NCBI GenBank assembly: GCA_006227085.1
Contig: SBFY01000097.1
Location: forward strand, 1 to 5,935
From: Gammaproteobacteria bacterium
Lineage (GTDB): Bacteria; Pseudomonadota; Gammaproteobacteria; Pseudomonadales; M0112
Direction of reading: 5' to 3'
DNA length: 5,935 nucleotides
Part shown: piece after piece, positions 1 to 5,935 of the stretch
How the letters are laid out: each line of letters opens with the position of its first letter
Numbering within the stretch: position 1 is the first letter of the stretch
The notes under the pieces: generated by a model
What the model saw: only the letters and a program-made list of their open reading frames with translations
Told to the model about the DNA's origin: nothing
Database searches by the model: none
Position numbers and translations under genes: made by a program

Positions 1-86
1 GTACAGACCTGTACGGTTTTCTGTGTCTCGATGAAAGCCCACATTTCTGCTTCGTTCATCGCGATCTGTGCCCGGCGATTTGCCAT
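1..86 (-). CDS. PPOX-class (pyridoxamine 5'-phosphate oxidase-like, flavin/F420-binding) protein, N-terminal fragment
   Basis: Only the first 28 codons are in the window; the gene continues past base 1. The visible peptide begins MANRRAQIAMNEAEMWAFIE and goes on to TQKTVQVC. This matches the usual opening of small split-barrel proteins of the pyridoxamine-phosphate-oxidase/F420-dependent PPOX group: a basic start, an 'I.M...E...F' helix, then the first beta strand '.V.V.T'. Family members bind FMN, F420 or haem and often reduce small molecules. The start is supported by an AAGGGG Shine-Dalgarno (complement of 92-97) five bases upstream, which overlaps the stop codon of the preceding oxidoreductase gene. 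The gap between the two genes is 9 bases, so it is the third gene of the operon that starts at 3508. The family call rests on a short peptide; the existence of a coding start is more certain than the family. Confidence 0.7.
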   Translation of the reverse strand, partial: MANRRAQIAMNEAEMWAFIETQKTVQVC

Positions 87-95
87 GCCTGCCCC

Positions 96-1118
96 TTAAT
101 GACGACCCGTCAACTGTTTGATATCACGAATAATGGAAGACCAAACCCCCGGGGAAGATTGGTACGGCGCATAAATACTGATGCGGTCAGCAACCGTGCC
201 ATAGCGATCCACCAGCTGCCGCGCAATCGTTGATGGCTCACCCGTCACGGCGAATGCGTTCAGGAAATCATCATCAATCAATTGACCCATCGCATCCCAT
301 TGGCCTGCTTTGGATAAACGATTCAGCTCGGGCTGCAAACCCCCATAACCCACGGAATTCATCGGCGGTATGTATGCTGGTGTTGACCCATAAAACCCCA
401 GCAACCCTTTCACTGAAGTTTTGGCTGCCTCGTATTCAGCTTCTGTTGCACCCGTCACACAAATCGCTGTCACCTGGATGGTGAATTCACTGCGATCCCG
501 ACCACTGGCCTGCAGGCCCGACAGCACCTGTGGCAACTGCTCCTGCTCGACAAAGACCTGTGTATTAAACGGATGCACAATCAAGCCATCCGCAACCTCG
601 CCGGCAACATGCGTCATCTTGGGACCCAAAGCTCCTAGCAGGATAGGTGGCTTTCCATACGGGTTAGGACCCGGATTGAACATCGGTGTCATCAGGGTGT
701 GGCGATAAAACTGCCCCTGGAAATCCAGCGGCTTGCCATCTTGCCAGCAATCAAAAAACGCTTTGACCGCCTGGATGTATTCACGCATACGCGCAGCCGG
801 TGGATCAAACGCCACGCCAAAACGTTTCTCGATATGCGCCTTGACCTGCGAGCCAATACCCAACAGGAACTTGCCCTTGGAAAAGCGCTGCAAGTCCCAA
901 GCCGAGTACGCAATATGCGAAGGATTGCGAGGGAAGGCCACCGCAATCCCCGTGGCAATATCCAACCGGGGCGCATGCTCACTGGCAATTGCCAACGGCA
1001 AAAAGGGATCACTGCTGCCCTCCAGGGTATACACGCCATCGTACCCTTCTGCCTCGAGGCGTTGCGCTTCAGCCGCGGCCCCTTCCAGTCCTGCATAAAA
1101 TGGTCCGTCAATTTTCAT
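96..1118 (-). CDS. LLM-class (luciferase-like) flavin/F420-dependent oxidoreductase, MSMEG_2256-type
   Basis: 340 residues, complete, and full length for the luciferase-like monooxygenase TIM-barrel family. Seen: an N-terminal strand-helix unit with 'EAEGYDGVYTLE' (22-33), 'DPFLPLAIASEH' (37-48), the 'TGIAVAFPRNP' strand (56-66), 'WDLQRFSKGKFLLGIGSQ' (74-91), 'HIEKRFG' (95-101), 'RMREYIQAVKAFF' (110-122), 'HTLMTPMFNPGPNPYG' (140-155) and 'ADGLIVHPF' (176-184). From memory this combination, with the 'FYGSTPAY' (242-249) and 'LQPELNRLSK.G.WD.MG.LIDD' (261-283) stretches, is characteristic of the subgroup named after Mycobacterium MSMEG_2256, usually annotated as probable F420-dependent. Such enzymes transfer hydride or oxidise small organic substrates in the cytoplasm; no substrate is known to me. 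The start codon overlaps the stop of the upstream PEP-utilizing gene (ATGA), with an AAGGGG ribosome site seven bases upstream (complement of 1126-1131), so translational coupling is likely. Whether the cofactor is F420 or FMN cannot be read from the sequence. Confidence 0.92.
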   Translation of the reverse strand: MKIDGPFYAGLEGAAAEAQRLEAEGYDGVYTLEGSSDPFLPLAIASEHAPRLDIATGIAVAFPRNPSHIAYSAWDLQRFSKGKFLLGIGSQVKAHIEKRFGVAFDPPAARMREYIQAVKAFFDCWQDGKPLDFQGQFYRHTLMTPMFNPGPNPYGKPPILLGALGPKMTHVAGEVADGLIVHPFNTQVFVEQEQLPQVLSGLQASGRDRSEFTIQVTAICVTGATEAEYEAAKTSVKGLLGFYGSTPAYIPPMNSVGYGGLQPELNRLSKAGQWDAMGQLIDDDFLNAFAVTGEPSTIARQLVDRYGTVADRISIYAPYQSSPGVWSSIIRDIKQLTGRH

Positions 1119-3508
1119 GCGACATCCCCTTCGCGATGCAACAAGGTTAATGTGCCATGATCGCCATCCAACCGGACACGATCACCGGTCTTGAAGTCAC
1201 GGGTTGCCGAACGCAGGTTGACCACAGCTGGCAAACCGTACTCACGCGCAATCACACAACCATGCGAAACTGCACTGCCAACATCGGTCGCGAGACCGGC
1301 AATCAGGCTGAAATATGGCGTCCAGCCAACATCCGTGATCGGCGCCACCAGGATCTCGCCGGGCTGCAATCCAGCCGCTTCTTCCAGCGTCAATGCGACC
1401 CGGGCAAAACCCTCTACCACACCGCGACTGACAGGCCTTCCCACCAGCACACCATCGTCCCCCAAACCGCGCGCTGACAGCACCACGGGCTCCGGGAATC
1501 CAATCACCACATCCTCGAACTCAAGTCGTTCCTGATAAGGCAATGCCTCACGACGAAGGAGAGCCTGTTTCACCAAGACCTCGTCAGCATTTGCAGCCAA
1601 ATCGCGCAACTCTTCGCGTGTCAGGAAAAACACCAAACCCGAGTCCGGCAAACGCCCTTCCTGCTCCAGCAATTCACCAACCCGTCGATATGCACGCTTG
1701 AAATGGTTCGTCGCCTTGGCCAGATAGGATTTGGTTTGCTCGCGGCGCCGGACAGCAGCATGTGCTTTCGGCAAGAACCAACGCACAGCAGCATCCAGGG
1801 AAGCCATGTCCACCTTGGCATGCTGTATGGCGCCTGCCTTGACATTTGTACTGAAGCGCGCGGCAATCGATGCCTGCATGATCTGCACCAATGGCAATGG
1901 GTCATCTGCCCAACAAGGGGTCTCCATCGACAACTCACGATAACCACGATGGCCATGCCGTGCCATGAATGCTTCAAACACTTCACGCGCCTTGCCGGCC
2001 TCCGGACTTGATAACCATGCATATGCCGATGCAGGCTCCGCTTTCCAGAAGCGCTCTTTGGCACTCGGGACTTTTGCAATGGCATCGACGGATTCATCAA
2101 GCATCTTGACCAAAATGGCACTTTCAACGCCTTCGGCCCCTTGCAATAAACGCGCTGCCTCGGCCTGCTCTTCTGCTGTAGCAACATCGGACTGGCTGAT
2201 CATTCGCTGCAGGATGCCCTCAGTAAAACCAGAGCCTGCTGAAGATTGCATATGCACATCATATGCCTCGAGATAAAAATCGAATTTTTGATCGATTTCA
2301 TCCAGCATCCCGATACTGTTATCCCTTGGCTCGATCACAAAGGCATTCAACTTTGGTTCAAATGCTGCAATAACTTTGGGAATGGCCAGCACGTAACGCA
2401 CCATGCGGATAAAATTACGGATCCTGACCCAGGCTGGAGCCTTCGCAGGTGCTTTCAGCTCAGGCAACTCACGCCCGCAAATGGCCCTGGCCATCTGCTG
2501 TAAATCCACGCCGATAATGCGCGATGCCGCCGGCGCCGTTGCAGACAAATTGATGAAAAAATGGCCGAATGCATTCTTGATATGAATGCGTTGGTGAACA
2601 ATGGCAGGCTCAACCCCGTACTTGACCTGCATGTCCTGCATACCGTGCTCAATCCCCCATCCCGTCACAGACAATGTCAATGGGGCAACAGCGCCGGGCA
2701 TCATTTCGCCAATATTGCAGCGCGTCCAGACGTCATCAGGCTGGTCAATCGGCGTATCAAATTCATTCAGGTCGGCTGGTAACGCAGTGATCGGCCTTGC
2801 TTGCAACCAATGCAGCTGGCCATGTGTATCGATCGCCCATTCCATGTCCAACTCATGACCAGACACCCGCACTGCTTTGCGAGCGCCAGCCACCAACGCG
2901 TCGATATCCGTGACCGACAAAATTGCCTGGTCACCTGCCAAATCGTGTTGGGCGACTTTCCCTGCAAGATCCACTTTGTAATGATCAGGCGTGACCTCAC
3001 CACTCACCAGCTGTTCGCCCAGACCGGTGACAGCATCGATCACCAGGCGATCGCGCCGTGCGGACACCGGATCAACCGAAAACAGCACCCCGGCAGCACG
3101 CGGCTGGATCATGCGCTGGATGACAACACTCATGGTGACAGGCACATCACCAAACTGCTGCGCCTTATAGGCACTGGCCCGATGGCTTTCCAGCGATGCC
3201 ACACACTGGTCGATCGCCACCCTCAGGGCATCAAAACCTTCCACATTGAGAATCGTTTCATACTGGCCGGCAAAAGAAGCATCCACACCATCCTCACCCA
3301 CTGCGGAAGATCGCACCGCCACCTGCCCATATCCCATGGCTCCATAACGCGCTTCCAGGTCATCGGGATACACTCCTGGTATGGCATTCACCACAACAAA
3401 GGCCTCGGGCACAGCCAGCCCCATCTGCACGAGACTGGCCAGTCCGCTCGCCTTGCCTCCCACGGGATGGCCTGAAATATCTTTTAATTCAATGAGGTAG
3501 GGTTTCAT
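1115..3508 (-). CDS. PEP-synthase / rifampicin-phosphotransferase-like enzyme (ATP-grasp + phosphohistidine swivel domain)
   Basis: 797 residues. The N-terminal ATP-grasp part (about 1-240) shows family landmarks: 'GGKASGLASL' with Lys19, 'VAVRSSAVGEDG' with Arg66, 'FAGQYET' (79-85), 'GVLFSVDP' (140-147), 'GLGEQLVSGEVTPDHY' (162-177), 'MEWAID' (222-227) and 'LQARPI' (235-240). A middle region (about 250-680) resembles the substrate domain of rifampicin phosphotransferases, with 'NIGEMMPGAVAPLTLS' (265-280) and 'VFFLTREELRDLA' (626-638). The C-terminal swivel domain (about 685-790) carries 'SHGCVIAREYGLPAVV' (748-763), where His749 is the expected phosphate-carrying histidine. Known family chemistry: ATP gives AMP, Pi and a phosphohistidine, then the phosphate passes to the acceptor (pyruvate or an antibiotic hydroxyl). 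The acceptor here is unknown; rifampicin is one possibility, not a conclusion, and at 797 residues the protein is somewhat shorter than the characterised rifampicin enzymes of about 870. The start has AGGA (complement of 3515-3518) six bases upstream. It is the first gene of the minus-strand operon, divergent from the TetR gene that probably controls it. Confidence 0.9.
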   Translation of the reverse strand: MKPYLIELKDISGHPVGGKASGLASLVQMGLAVPEAFVVVNAIPGVYPDDLEARYGAMGYGQVAVRSSAVGEDGVDASFAGQYETILNVEGFDALRVAIDQCVASLESHRASAYKAQQFGDVPVTMSVVIQRMIQPRAAGVLFSVDPVSARRDRLVIDAVTGLGEQLVSGEVTPDHYKVDLAGKVAQHDLAGDQAILSVTDIDALVAGARKAVRVSGHELDMEWAIDTHGQLHWLQARPITALPADLNEFDTPIDQPDDVWTRCNIGEMMPGAVAPLTLSVTGWGIEHGMQDMQVKYGVEPAIVHQRIHIKNAFGHFFINLSATAPAASRIIGVDLQQMARAICGRELPELKAPAKAPAWVRIRNFIRMVRYVLAIPKVIAAFEPKLNAFVIEPRDNSIGMLDEIDQKFDFYLEAYDVHMQSSAGSGFTEGILQRMISQSDVATAEEQAEAARLLQGAEGVESAILVKMLDESVDAIAKVPSAKERFWKAEPASAYAWLSSPEAGKAREVFEAFMARHGHRGYRELSMETPCWADDPLPLVQIMQASIAARFSTNVKAGAIQHAKVDMASLDAAVRWFLPKAHAAVRRREQTKSYLAKATNHFKRAYRRVGELLEQEGRLPDSGLVFFLTREELRDLAANADEVLVKQALLRREALPYQERLEFEDVVIGFPEPVVLSARGLGDDGVLVGRPVSRGVVEGFARVALTLEEAAGLQPGEILVAPITDVGWTPYFSLIAGLATDVGSAVSHGCVIAREYGLPAVVNLRSATRDFKTGDRVRLDGDHGTLTLLHREGDVA

Positions 3509-3529
3509 TTCAAATCCTGGGATATCTTA

Positions 3530-3545
3530 CTATCCGATCGTATTG
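3530..3545. promoter_or_regulatory. Candidate TetR-family operator (imperfect palindrome centred on CGATCG)
   Basis: CTATCCGATCGTATTG is symmetrical at 6 of 8 base pairs around the perfect core CGATCG (3535-3540). It sits over the predicted transcription start of the PEP-utilizing operon, where a bound repressor would block transcription. The 16-base length fits the usual span of TetR-family operators, but the match is modest and could be chance in an 86-base gap. Confidence 0.3.
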
Positions 3546-3547
3546 CT

Positions 3548-3576
3548 AATATGCTATCTTTCCACTTACGCATCAA
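3548..3576 (-). promoter_or_regulatory. Candidate sigma-70 promoter for the PEP-utilizing operon
   Basis: Reading the minus strand, TTGATG (complement of 3571-3576, 4/6 to consensus) is followed after 17 bases by CATATT (complement of 3548-3553, 4/6). Transcription would begin near 3541, giving a leader of about 33 bases before the ATG at 3508. A better -35 hexamer, TTGACC (complement of 3579-3584), lies further upstream but has only a poor -10 (AAAGAT) at 17 bases. Both were found by eye against the consensus, without a statistical score. Confidence 0.35.
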
Positions 3577-3594
3577 CGGGTCAAGCCAGCTGAC

Positions 3595-4224
3595 ATGACA
3601 GTTCCGACAACAAGGAAAAGCCGCCAACAACAACGCGATGAGTCCCGCGAGCGCATCCTGGCTGCAGCTGGCGATACCTTTGCCCTGAAGGGTTACGACG
3701 GCTGCTCATTTGCCGATATCGCAGCCGCCGCCGGTGTCAAGAAAGCCTTGGTGCAATACCACTTTGGCCACAAGCAAGCGCTGTGGGAAGCCGCTGTCAC
3801 CCATCTCTGGCAATCCCGCAATGCCAACCTTTCCCGCTACCTGCCAGGCGGACCCCGATCAACACAGTCAGCCCTCGCGCAGCAAATCTACAGCCAGATC
3901 ATTGAAGCCACCCGCCAGCACCCACAGTGGCTGCAGATATTATTTGCCGAAGCCGCCACCCCCGGCCCTCGCCTGCAGTGGCTGGTGGAGCACCACTTGA
4001 AACAAGACTATGAGCAAGGCCTGGCATTTATTCGTCACGCCCAACAAGATGGGCTGATGCCAGAGGCCGAGCCACTGGATTTATTGTTACTGTTATCCGG
4101 CGCACTGACCTATGTGCTGATGGTGACACCTGCAACACAACTGGTCACCGGAAAAGACTATACCCAACAAGCAATCCTGGATCGCTATTTGGCGACCATT
4201 CATCGATTGCTGCTCAAGCCCTGA
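3595..4224 (+). CDS. TetR/AcrR-family transcriptional regulator
   Basis: 209 residues, normal length for the family. The N-terminal DNA-binding domain (about 14-64) has the standard TetR pattern: 'SRERILAAAGDTFALKGYDG' (17-36), 'SFADIAAAAGV' (38-48), then the recognition helix and following motif 'KKALVQYHFGHKQALWEA' (49-66), close to the usual 'YYHFGSKEALW'. The rest is the helical ligand-binding and dimerisation domain, including 'YLPGG' (82-86), a leucine run 'LDLLLLLSGALTYVL' (161-175) and a C-terminal helix. It is likely a ligand-released repressor of the divergent PEP-utilizing/LLM/PPOX operon and perhaps of itself; this is inferred from the arrangement, and the ligand is unknown. No clear Shine-Dalgarno precedes the ATG. 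Its last 11 bases overlap the 3' end of the convergent hydrolase gene. Confidence 0.93.
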   Translation: MTVPTTRKSRQQQRDESRERILAAAGDTFALKGYDGCSFADIAAAAGVKKALVQYHFGHKQALWEAAVTHLWQSRNANLSRYLPGGPRSTQSALAQQIYSQIIEATRQHPQWLQILFAEAATPGPRLQWLVEHHLKQDYEQGLAFIRHAQQDGLMPEAEPLDLLLLLSGALTYVLMVTPATQLVTGKDYTQQAILDRYLATIHRLLLKP

Positions 4225-4993
4225 TCTGCGCCCAAAAGCGGACAACCTCTGCTGCAACCCTATCCGCTTGCTCAAAATGCAGCCAATGCCCAGCATCATG
4301 GATAGTGAGCAGGCGGGATTGCGGATATAACTGCCTGGCCAGCACAGCTTTTTCCTGATTGATATAGGAAGAATGCTCCCCTTTCAGGAACAACACTGGC
4401 CCCCTATAGGCAACTGCCCCCCCAACCGGGCTATCGCACAAGCCAGCATACCCTGCCCTGATGGCGGGCAAATCACAACGCAGCTGCAAGGCACCGGACC
4501 CAGTCCGCACCAGGTTTTTCATCAGGAAACCAATCTCCAATGGATCATCCAACCAACCTGCCATGCTCCGGGAGGCTTCCTCCCGGCTTGCTGGCGGCAT
4601 GTCATGCACTGCTTGTAGCGCGGCAAATACGTGCTGATGCCGCGGCTCATAGGCTGCCGGGGCAATATCCAGTGAAACAAGGGAAAGAACCCTTGAGGGT
4701 GCTGCTTCAGCAACAGCCATCGCCAATTTCCCCCCCAGCGAGTGCCCGACAAGATGAAAGACTGGCAGGCCCAGGCTGTCGGCCGTTTCCAGGACATCGG
4801 CAGCAAGGACAGGCCACGCCATATCACCAGCGTGAGGGGAACGCCCATGGTTCCGCATATCCATCAAAACCGGCGTGGCTGCCAAAGAGCACAAACCGGC
4901 CAATTTCCGCAAATTACTGCCATCACCCAACAAACCATGCAGGAAAATGGCCGGGATGCCATGACCCACCAAAGACTCAGCATGCAGCAACAT
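4214..4993 (-). CDS. Alpha/beta-hydrolase, YbfF/ABHD11-like esterase
   Basis: 259 residues from the ATG at 4993; a GTG directly before it (4996) would add one residue. Both lie downstream of GGAG (complement of 5002-5005), at 8 and 5 bases; ATG was preferred as the stronger codon. Seen: the oxyanion-hole loop 'FLHGLLGDGSNL' (17-28), 'DMRNHGRSPH' (45-54), the nucleophile elbow 'VGHSLGGK' with Ser85, 'LDIAPAAY' (108-115, Asp109), 'FLMKNLVR' (156-163), 'GPVLFLKGEHSSYI' (198-211) and 'DAGHWLHFE' with catalytic His236. The 'HGLLG', 'MRNHG.S', 'GHS.GGK', 'DIAP', 'KG..S.YI' and 'GHW.H.E' set is typical of YbfF esterase and its relatives, which are cytoplasmic hydrolases of short acyl esters or thioesters. 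The natural substrate is not predictable. It has no signal peptide. It converges on and overlaps tetR by 11 bases and is divergent from the lipoprotein gene. I see no functional link to either. Confidence 0.92.
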   Translation of the reverse strand: MLLHAESLVGHGIPAIFLHGLLGDGSNLRKLAGLCSLAATPVLMDMRNHGRSPHAGDMAWPVLAADVLETADSLGLPVFHLVGHSLGGKLAMAVAEAAPSRVLSLVSLDIAPAAYEPRHQHVFAALQAVHDMPPASREEASRSMAGWLDDPLEIGFLMKNLVRTGSGALQLRCDLPAIRAGYAGLCDSPVGGAVAYRGPVLFLKGEHSSYINQEKAVLARQLYPQSRLLTIHDAGHWLHFEQADRVAAEVVRFWAQIRA

Positions 4994-5007
4994 CACGATA
5001 GCTCCGA

Positions 5008-5036
5008 ATCACAATCAGGCACCAAACCGTTATTAT
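5008..5036 (+). promoter_or_regulatory. Candidate sigma-70 promoter for the lipoprotein gene
   Basis: ATCACA (5008-5013, 4/6 to the -35 consensus) and TATTAT (5031-5036, 5/6 to the -10 consensus) are separated by 17 bases, placing the start near 5043 and giving a leader of about 40 bases. On the opposite strand the same spot reads CATAAT (complement of 5032-5037, 5/6), a possible -10 for the divergent hydrolase gene, though no good -35 lies at the right distance for it. Found by eye only. Confidence 0.4.
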
Positions 5037-5083
5037 GGATGACCGCTGACTGAACAACTGAAACCACAACACAGGAGCACACC

Positions 5084-5878
5084 ATGCCCAAACGCACACC
5101 CCGAATCATTGTATTCGCTATGGCGTTGGTTCTTGCAGCCTGCAATAGCATGCAAACCAACCCAACGGTCTACCCATACAAAATGGATAGTACATGGTTT
5201 TCAGCACACCAGCCCAAGCGAGTAGCCATCGCACCTTTTTCCCTCAGCGGCGACTCCCGAGCCTGGCTAAAAGAAGGCCAACAACTGGCCAGCTCAATTG
5301 CCAAGGAATACCTGGAAGAGCATGGCTATATCGTTGTGAACAACAATGCCTTGCGCAGCGCCTGGTCAAATGCCATACGCGTACACGGCAATCCCTGGGA
5401 TCCGTTAACCGGGAAAACCAACATGGATACCTTAGCCAGGGTTGTCAGCTACACCCTCGCCAATGCCCAACAAACCACCCCTGTGGATCTGGTCATTGTG
5501 ATCGACGTGATCGAGCGCGAAGTGTTATTCGAGCAATACGGGGATTACCGGGCCCGCTGGGATGGTGTGGCCAGGAAGCCCAAACTGGTTGGCCCGGACA
5601 ATTATGTTACGGAAGACTTTGACTGGAACCGTCCCGTCAGCGCCACCTCAGCAGCCATTAATATTTATACGCCTGAATTCCAGCACGTATTCCATAGCAT
5701 CGGCGGTATCAGTCTGGCACAAGATATTAATACGCGGACAGGTTCAATTGGCTTCACCCGCAAAGAAGAGCCTTTTCGCTATCAGTCACACATTGAGGAA
5801 GGTATCGCATTAGCCTTCCACCCTTTCATCCCGATGAAACATTATCCAGCACCGAAACCCAATACAACCACACAATAA
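5084..5878 (+). CDS. Predicted outer-membrane lipoprotein of unknown function
   Basis: 264 residues. The N-terminus is a clear lipoprotein signal: basic 'PKRTPR', a hydrophobic core and the lipobox 'LAAC' with Cys20 as the lipidated residue. Asn at +2 rather than Asp predicts sorting to the outer membrane. The mature part (245 residues) opens with 'KRVAIAPFSLSGDSRAWLKE' (45-64), then a helix 'LASSIAKEYLEEHGYIVVNN' (68-87) and a strand 'VDLVIVIDVIEREV' (134-147). This strand-helix order resembles the N-terminal fold of CsgG/TolB-N/GNA1162-like envelope lipoproteins, but I cannot assign a family. Later parts are rich in aromatic residues and polar strands (189-233), and the C-terminus is a short, probably disordered tail with prolines and threonines (255-264). 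Translation start: AGGAG (5073-5077) six bases before the ATG. The gene appears to be a single transcription unit between a candidate promoter (5008-5036) and a strong terminator at the window's right edge. Confidence 0.88.
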   Translation: MPKRTPRIIVFAMALVLAACNSMQTNPTVYPYKMDSTWFSAHQPKRVAIAPFSLSGDSRAWLKEGQQLASSIAKEYLEEHGYIVVNNNALRSAWSNAIRVHGNPWDPLTGKTNMDTLARVVSYTLANAQQTTPVDLVIVIDVIEREVLFEQYGDYRARWDGVARKPKLVGPDNYVTEDFDWNRPVSATSAAINIYTPEFQHVFHSIGGISLAQDINTRTGSIGFTRKEEPFRYQSHIEEGIALAFHPFIPMKHYPAPKPNTTTQ

Positions 5879-5911
5879 TCACCTTCGGAACACCTGAAGA
5901 CAGGACAATAA

Positions 5912-5935
5912 AAAGGGCAGCCTAGGCTGCCCTTT
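5912..5935. terminator. Rho-independent terminator, perfect palindrome, possibly bidirectional
   Basis: The 24 bases form a perfect inverted repeat: a stem of about 10 base pairs (AAAGGGCAGC / GCTGCCCTTT) with a CTAG tetraloop. It lies 33 bases after the lipoprotein stop codon. The right arm ends in TTT at the window edge, so the full T-tract cannot be seen. The left side has an A-run (5910-5915) that would give a U-tract to a transcript arriving from the right, so it may serve both strands. Confidence 0.85.

Larger units (their letters stand above)
3509..3594. promoter_or_regulatory. Divergent intergenic control region between the PEP-utilizing operon and tetR-type gene
   Basis: This 86-base AT-richer gap separates two divergent starts, the classical layout for a TetR-family repressor and its target. 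It holds the ribosome site of the operon, a candidate minus-strand promoter and a candidate operator, listed separately. The TetR gene has no convincing Shine-Dalgarno just before its ATG (only a weak GGG about 14 bases upstream). I found no convincing -35/-10 pair for it, so its transcription may start very near the ATG or use a weak site. Confidence 0.6.

Noticed and set aside
699..1160. A 153-codon plus-strand open frame opposite the LLM gene.
   Set aside because: No recognisable protein features, and it lies wholly against a well-supported gene and its start region.
2801..3475. A 224-codon open frame on the plus strand, antisense to the PEP-utilizing gene.
   Set aside because: Its translation is rich in His, Arg, Thr and Gln with no family motif, and the opposite strand codes for a clear ATP-grasp domain over the same bases. 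It is a codon-bias shadow.
3579..3584. TTGACC as the -35 of the operon promoter.
   Set aside because: It is a better hexamer than TTGATG, but the sequence 17 bases on (AAAGAT) is a poor -10, so the alternative pair was preferred.
4540..5001. A 153-codon plus-strand open frame opposite the hydrolase.
   Set aside because: Low-complexity composition rich in Pro, Gln and His and no motif; the hydrolase on the other strand has all its catalytic motifs.
5194..5622. A 142-codon open frame in another frame inside the lipoprotein gene.
   Set aside because: Basic, Cys/Arg-rich translation without a family signature; it overlaps a gene with its own ribosome site, signal peptide and terminator.
1..5935. 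Possibility of a defence island, mobile element or CRISPR array.
   Set aside because: No transposase, integrase, toxin-antitoxin pair, spaced direct repeats or tRNA edge was seen; the genes are metabolic, regulatory and envelope types in compact chromosomal order.

Overview
The window is an ordinary-looking chromosomal segment from a proteobacterium. It is probably gamma- or betaproteobacterial, judging from the moderate GC content, the YbfF-type esterase, the classical lipobox lipoprotein and the AGGA/AAGGGG Shine-Dalgarno sites; the genus cannot be fixed from the sequence alone. It holds six protein genes, one of them cut by the left edge, packed with almost no spare DNA. I see no RNA genes, mobile elements, CRISPR arrays or gene-free stretches over 300 bases.

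Left two thirds (1-3508, minus strand): a tight three-gene operon read right to left. The first gene encodes a 797-residue PEP-synthase/rifampicin-phosphotransferase-like enzyme, with an ATP-grasp domain at the N-terminus and a phosphohistidine swivel domain at the C-terminus. Its stop overlaps by 4 bases (ATGA) the start of a 340-residue luciferase-like flavin/F420 oxidoreductase of the MSMEG_2256 type. Nine bases after that comes the start of a small flavin/F420-binding split-barrel (PPOX-type) protein that runs off the window. Upstream and divergent (3595-4224, plus strand) lies a TetR-family regulator. The 86-base gap between them carries a candidate promoter for the operon and an imperfect palindrome that could be the regulator's operator. 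The natural reading is a locally repressed, small-molecule-responsive module that combines a phosphotransferase-type enzyme with two redox proteins. The substrate is unknown.

Right third (4214-5935): a YbfF/ABHD11-like alpha/beta-hydrolase on the minus strand, whose 3' end overlaps the 3' end of the tetR gene by 11 bases. Divergent from it is a 264-residue lipoprotein of unknown function on the plus strand, followed by a strong hairpin terminator at the right edge. These two genes share an 87-90-base intergenic region with overlapping -10-like elements. Nothing visible links them functionally to the TetR-controlled operon.

No clearly novel system is proved here. The most interesting item is the conserved-looking pairing of a rifampicin-phosphotransferase-like enzyme with F420/FMN-type redox proteins under a TetR repressor.
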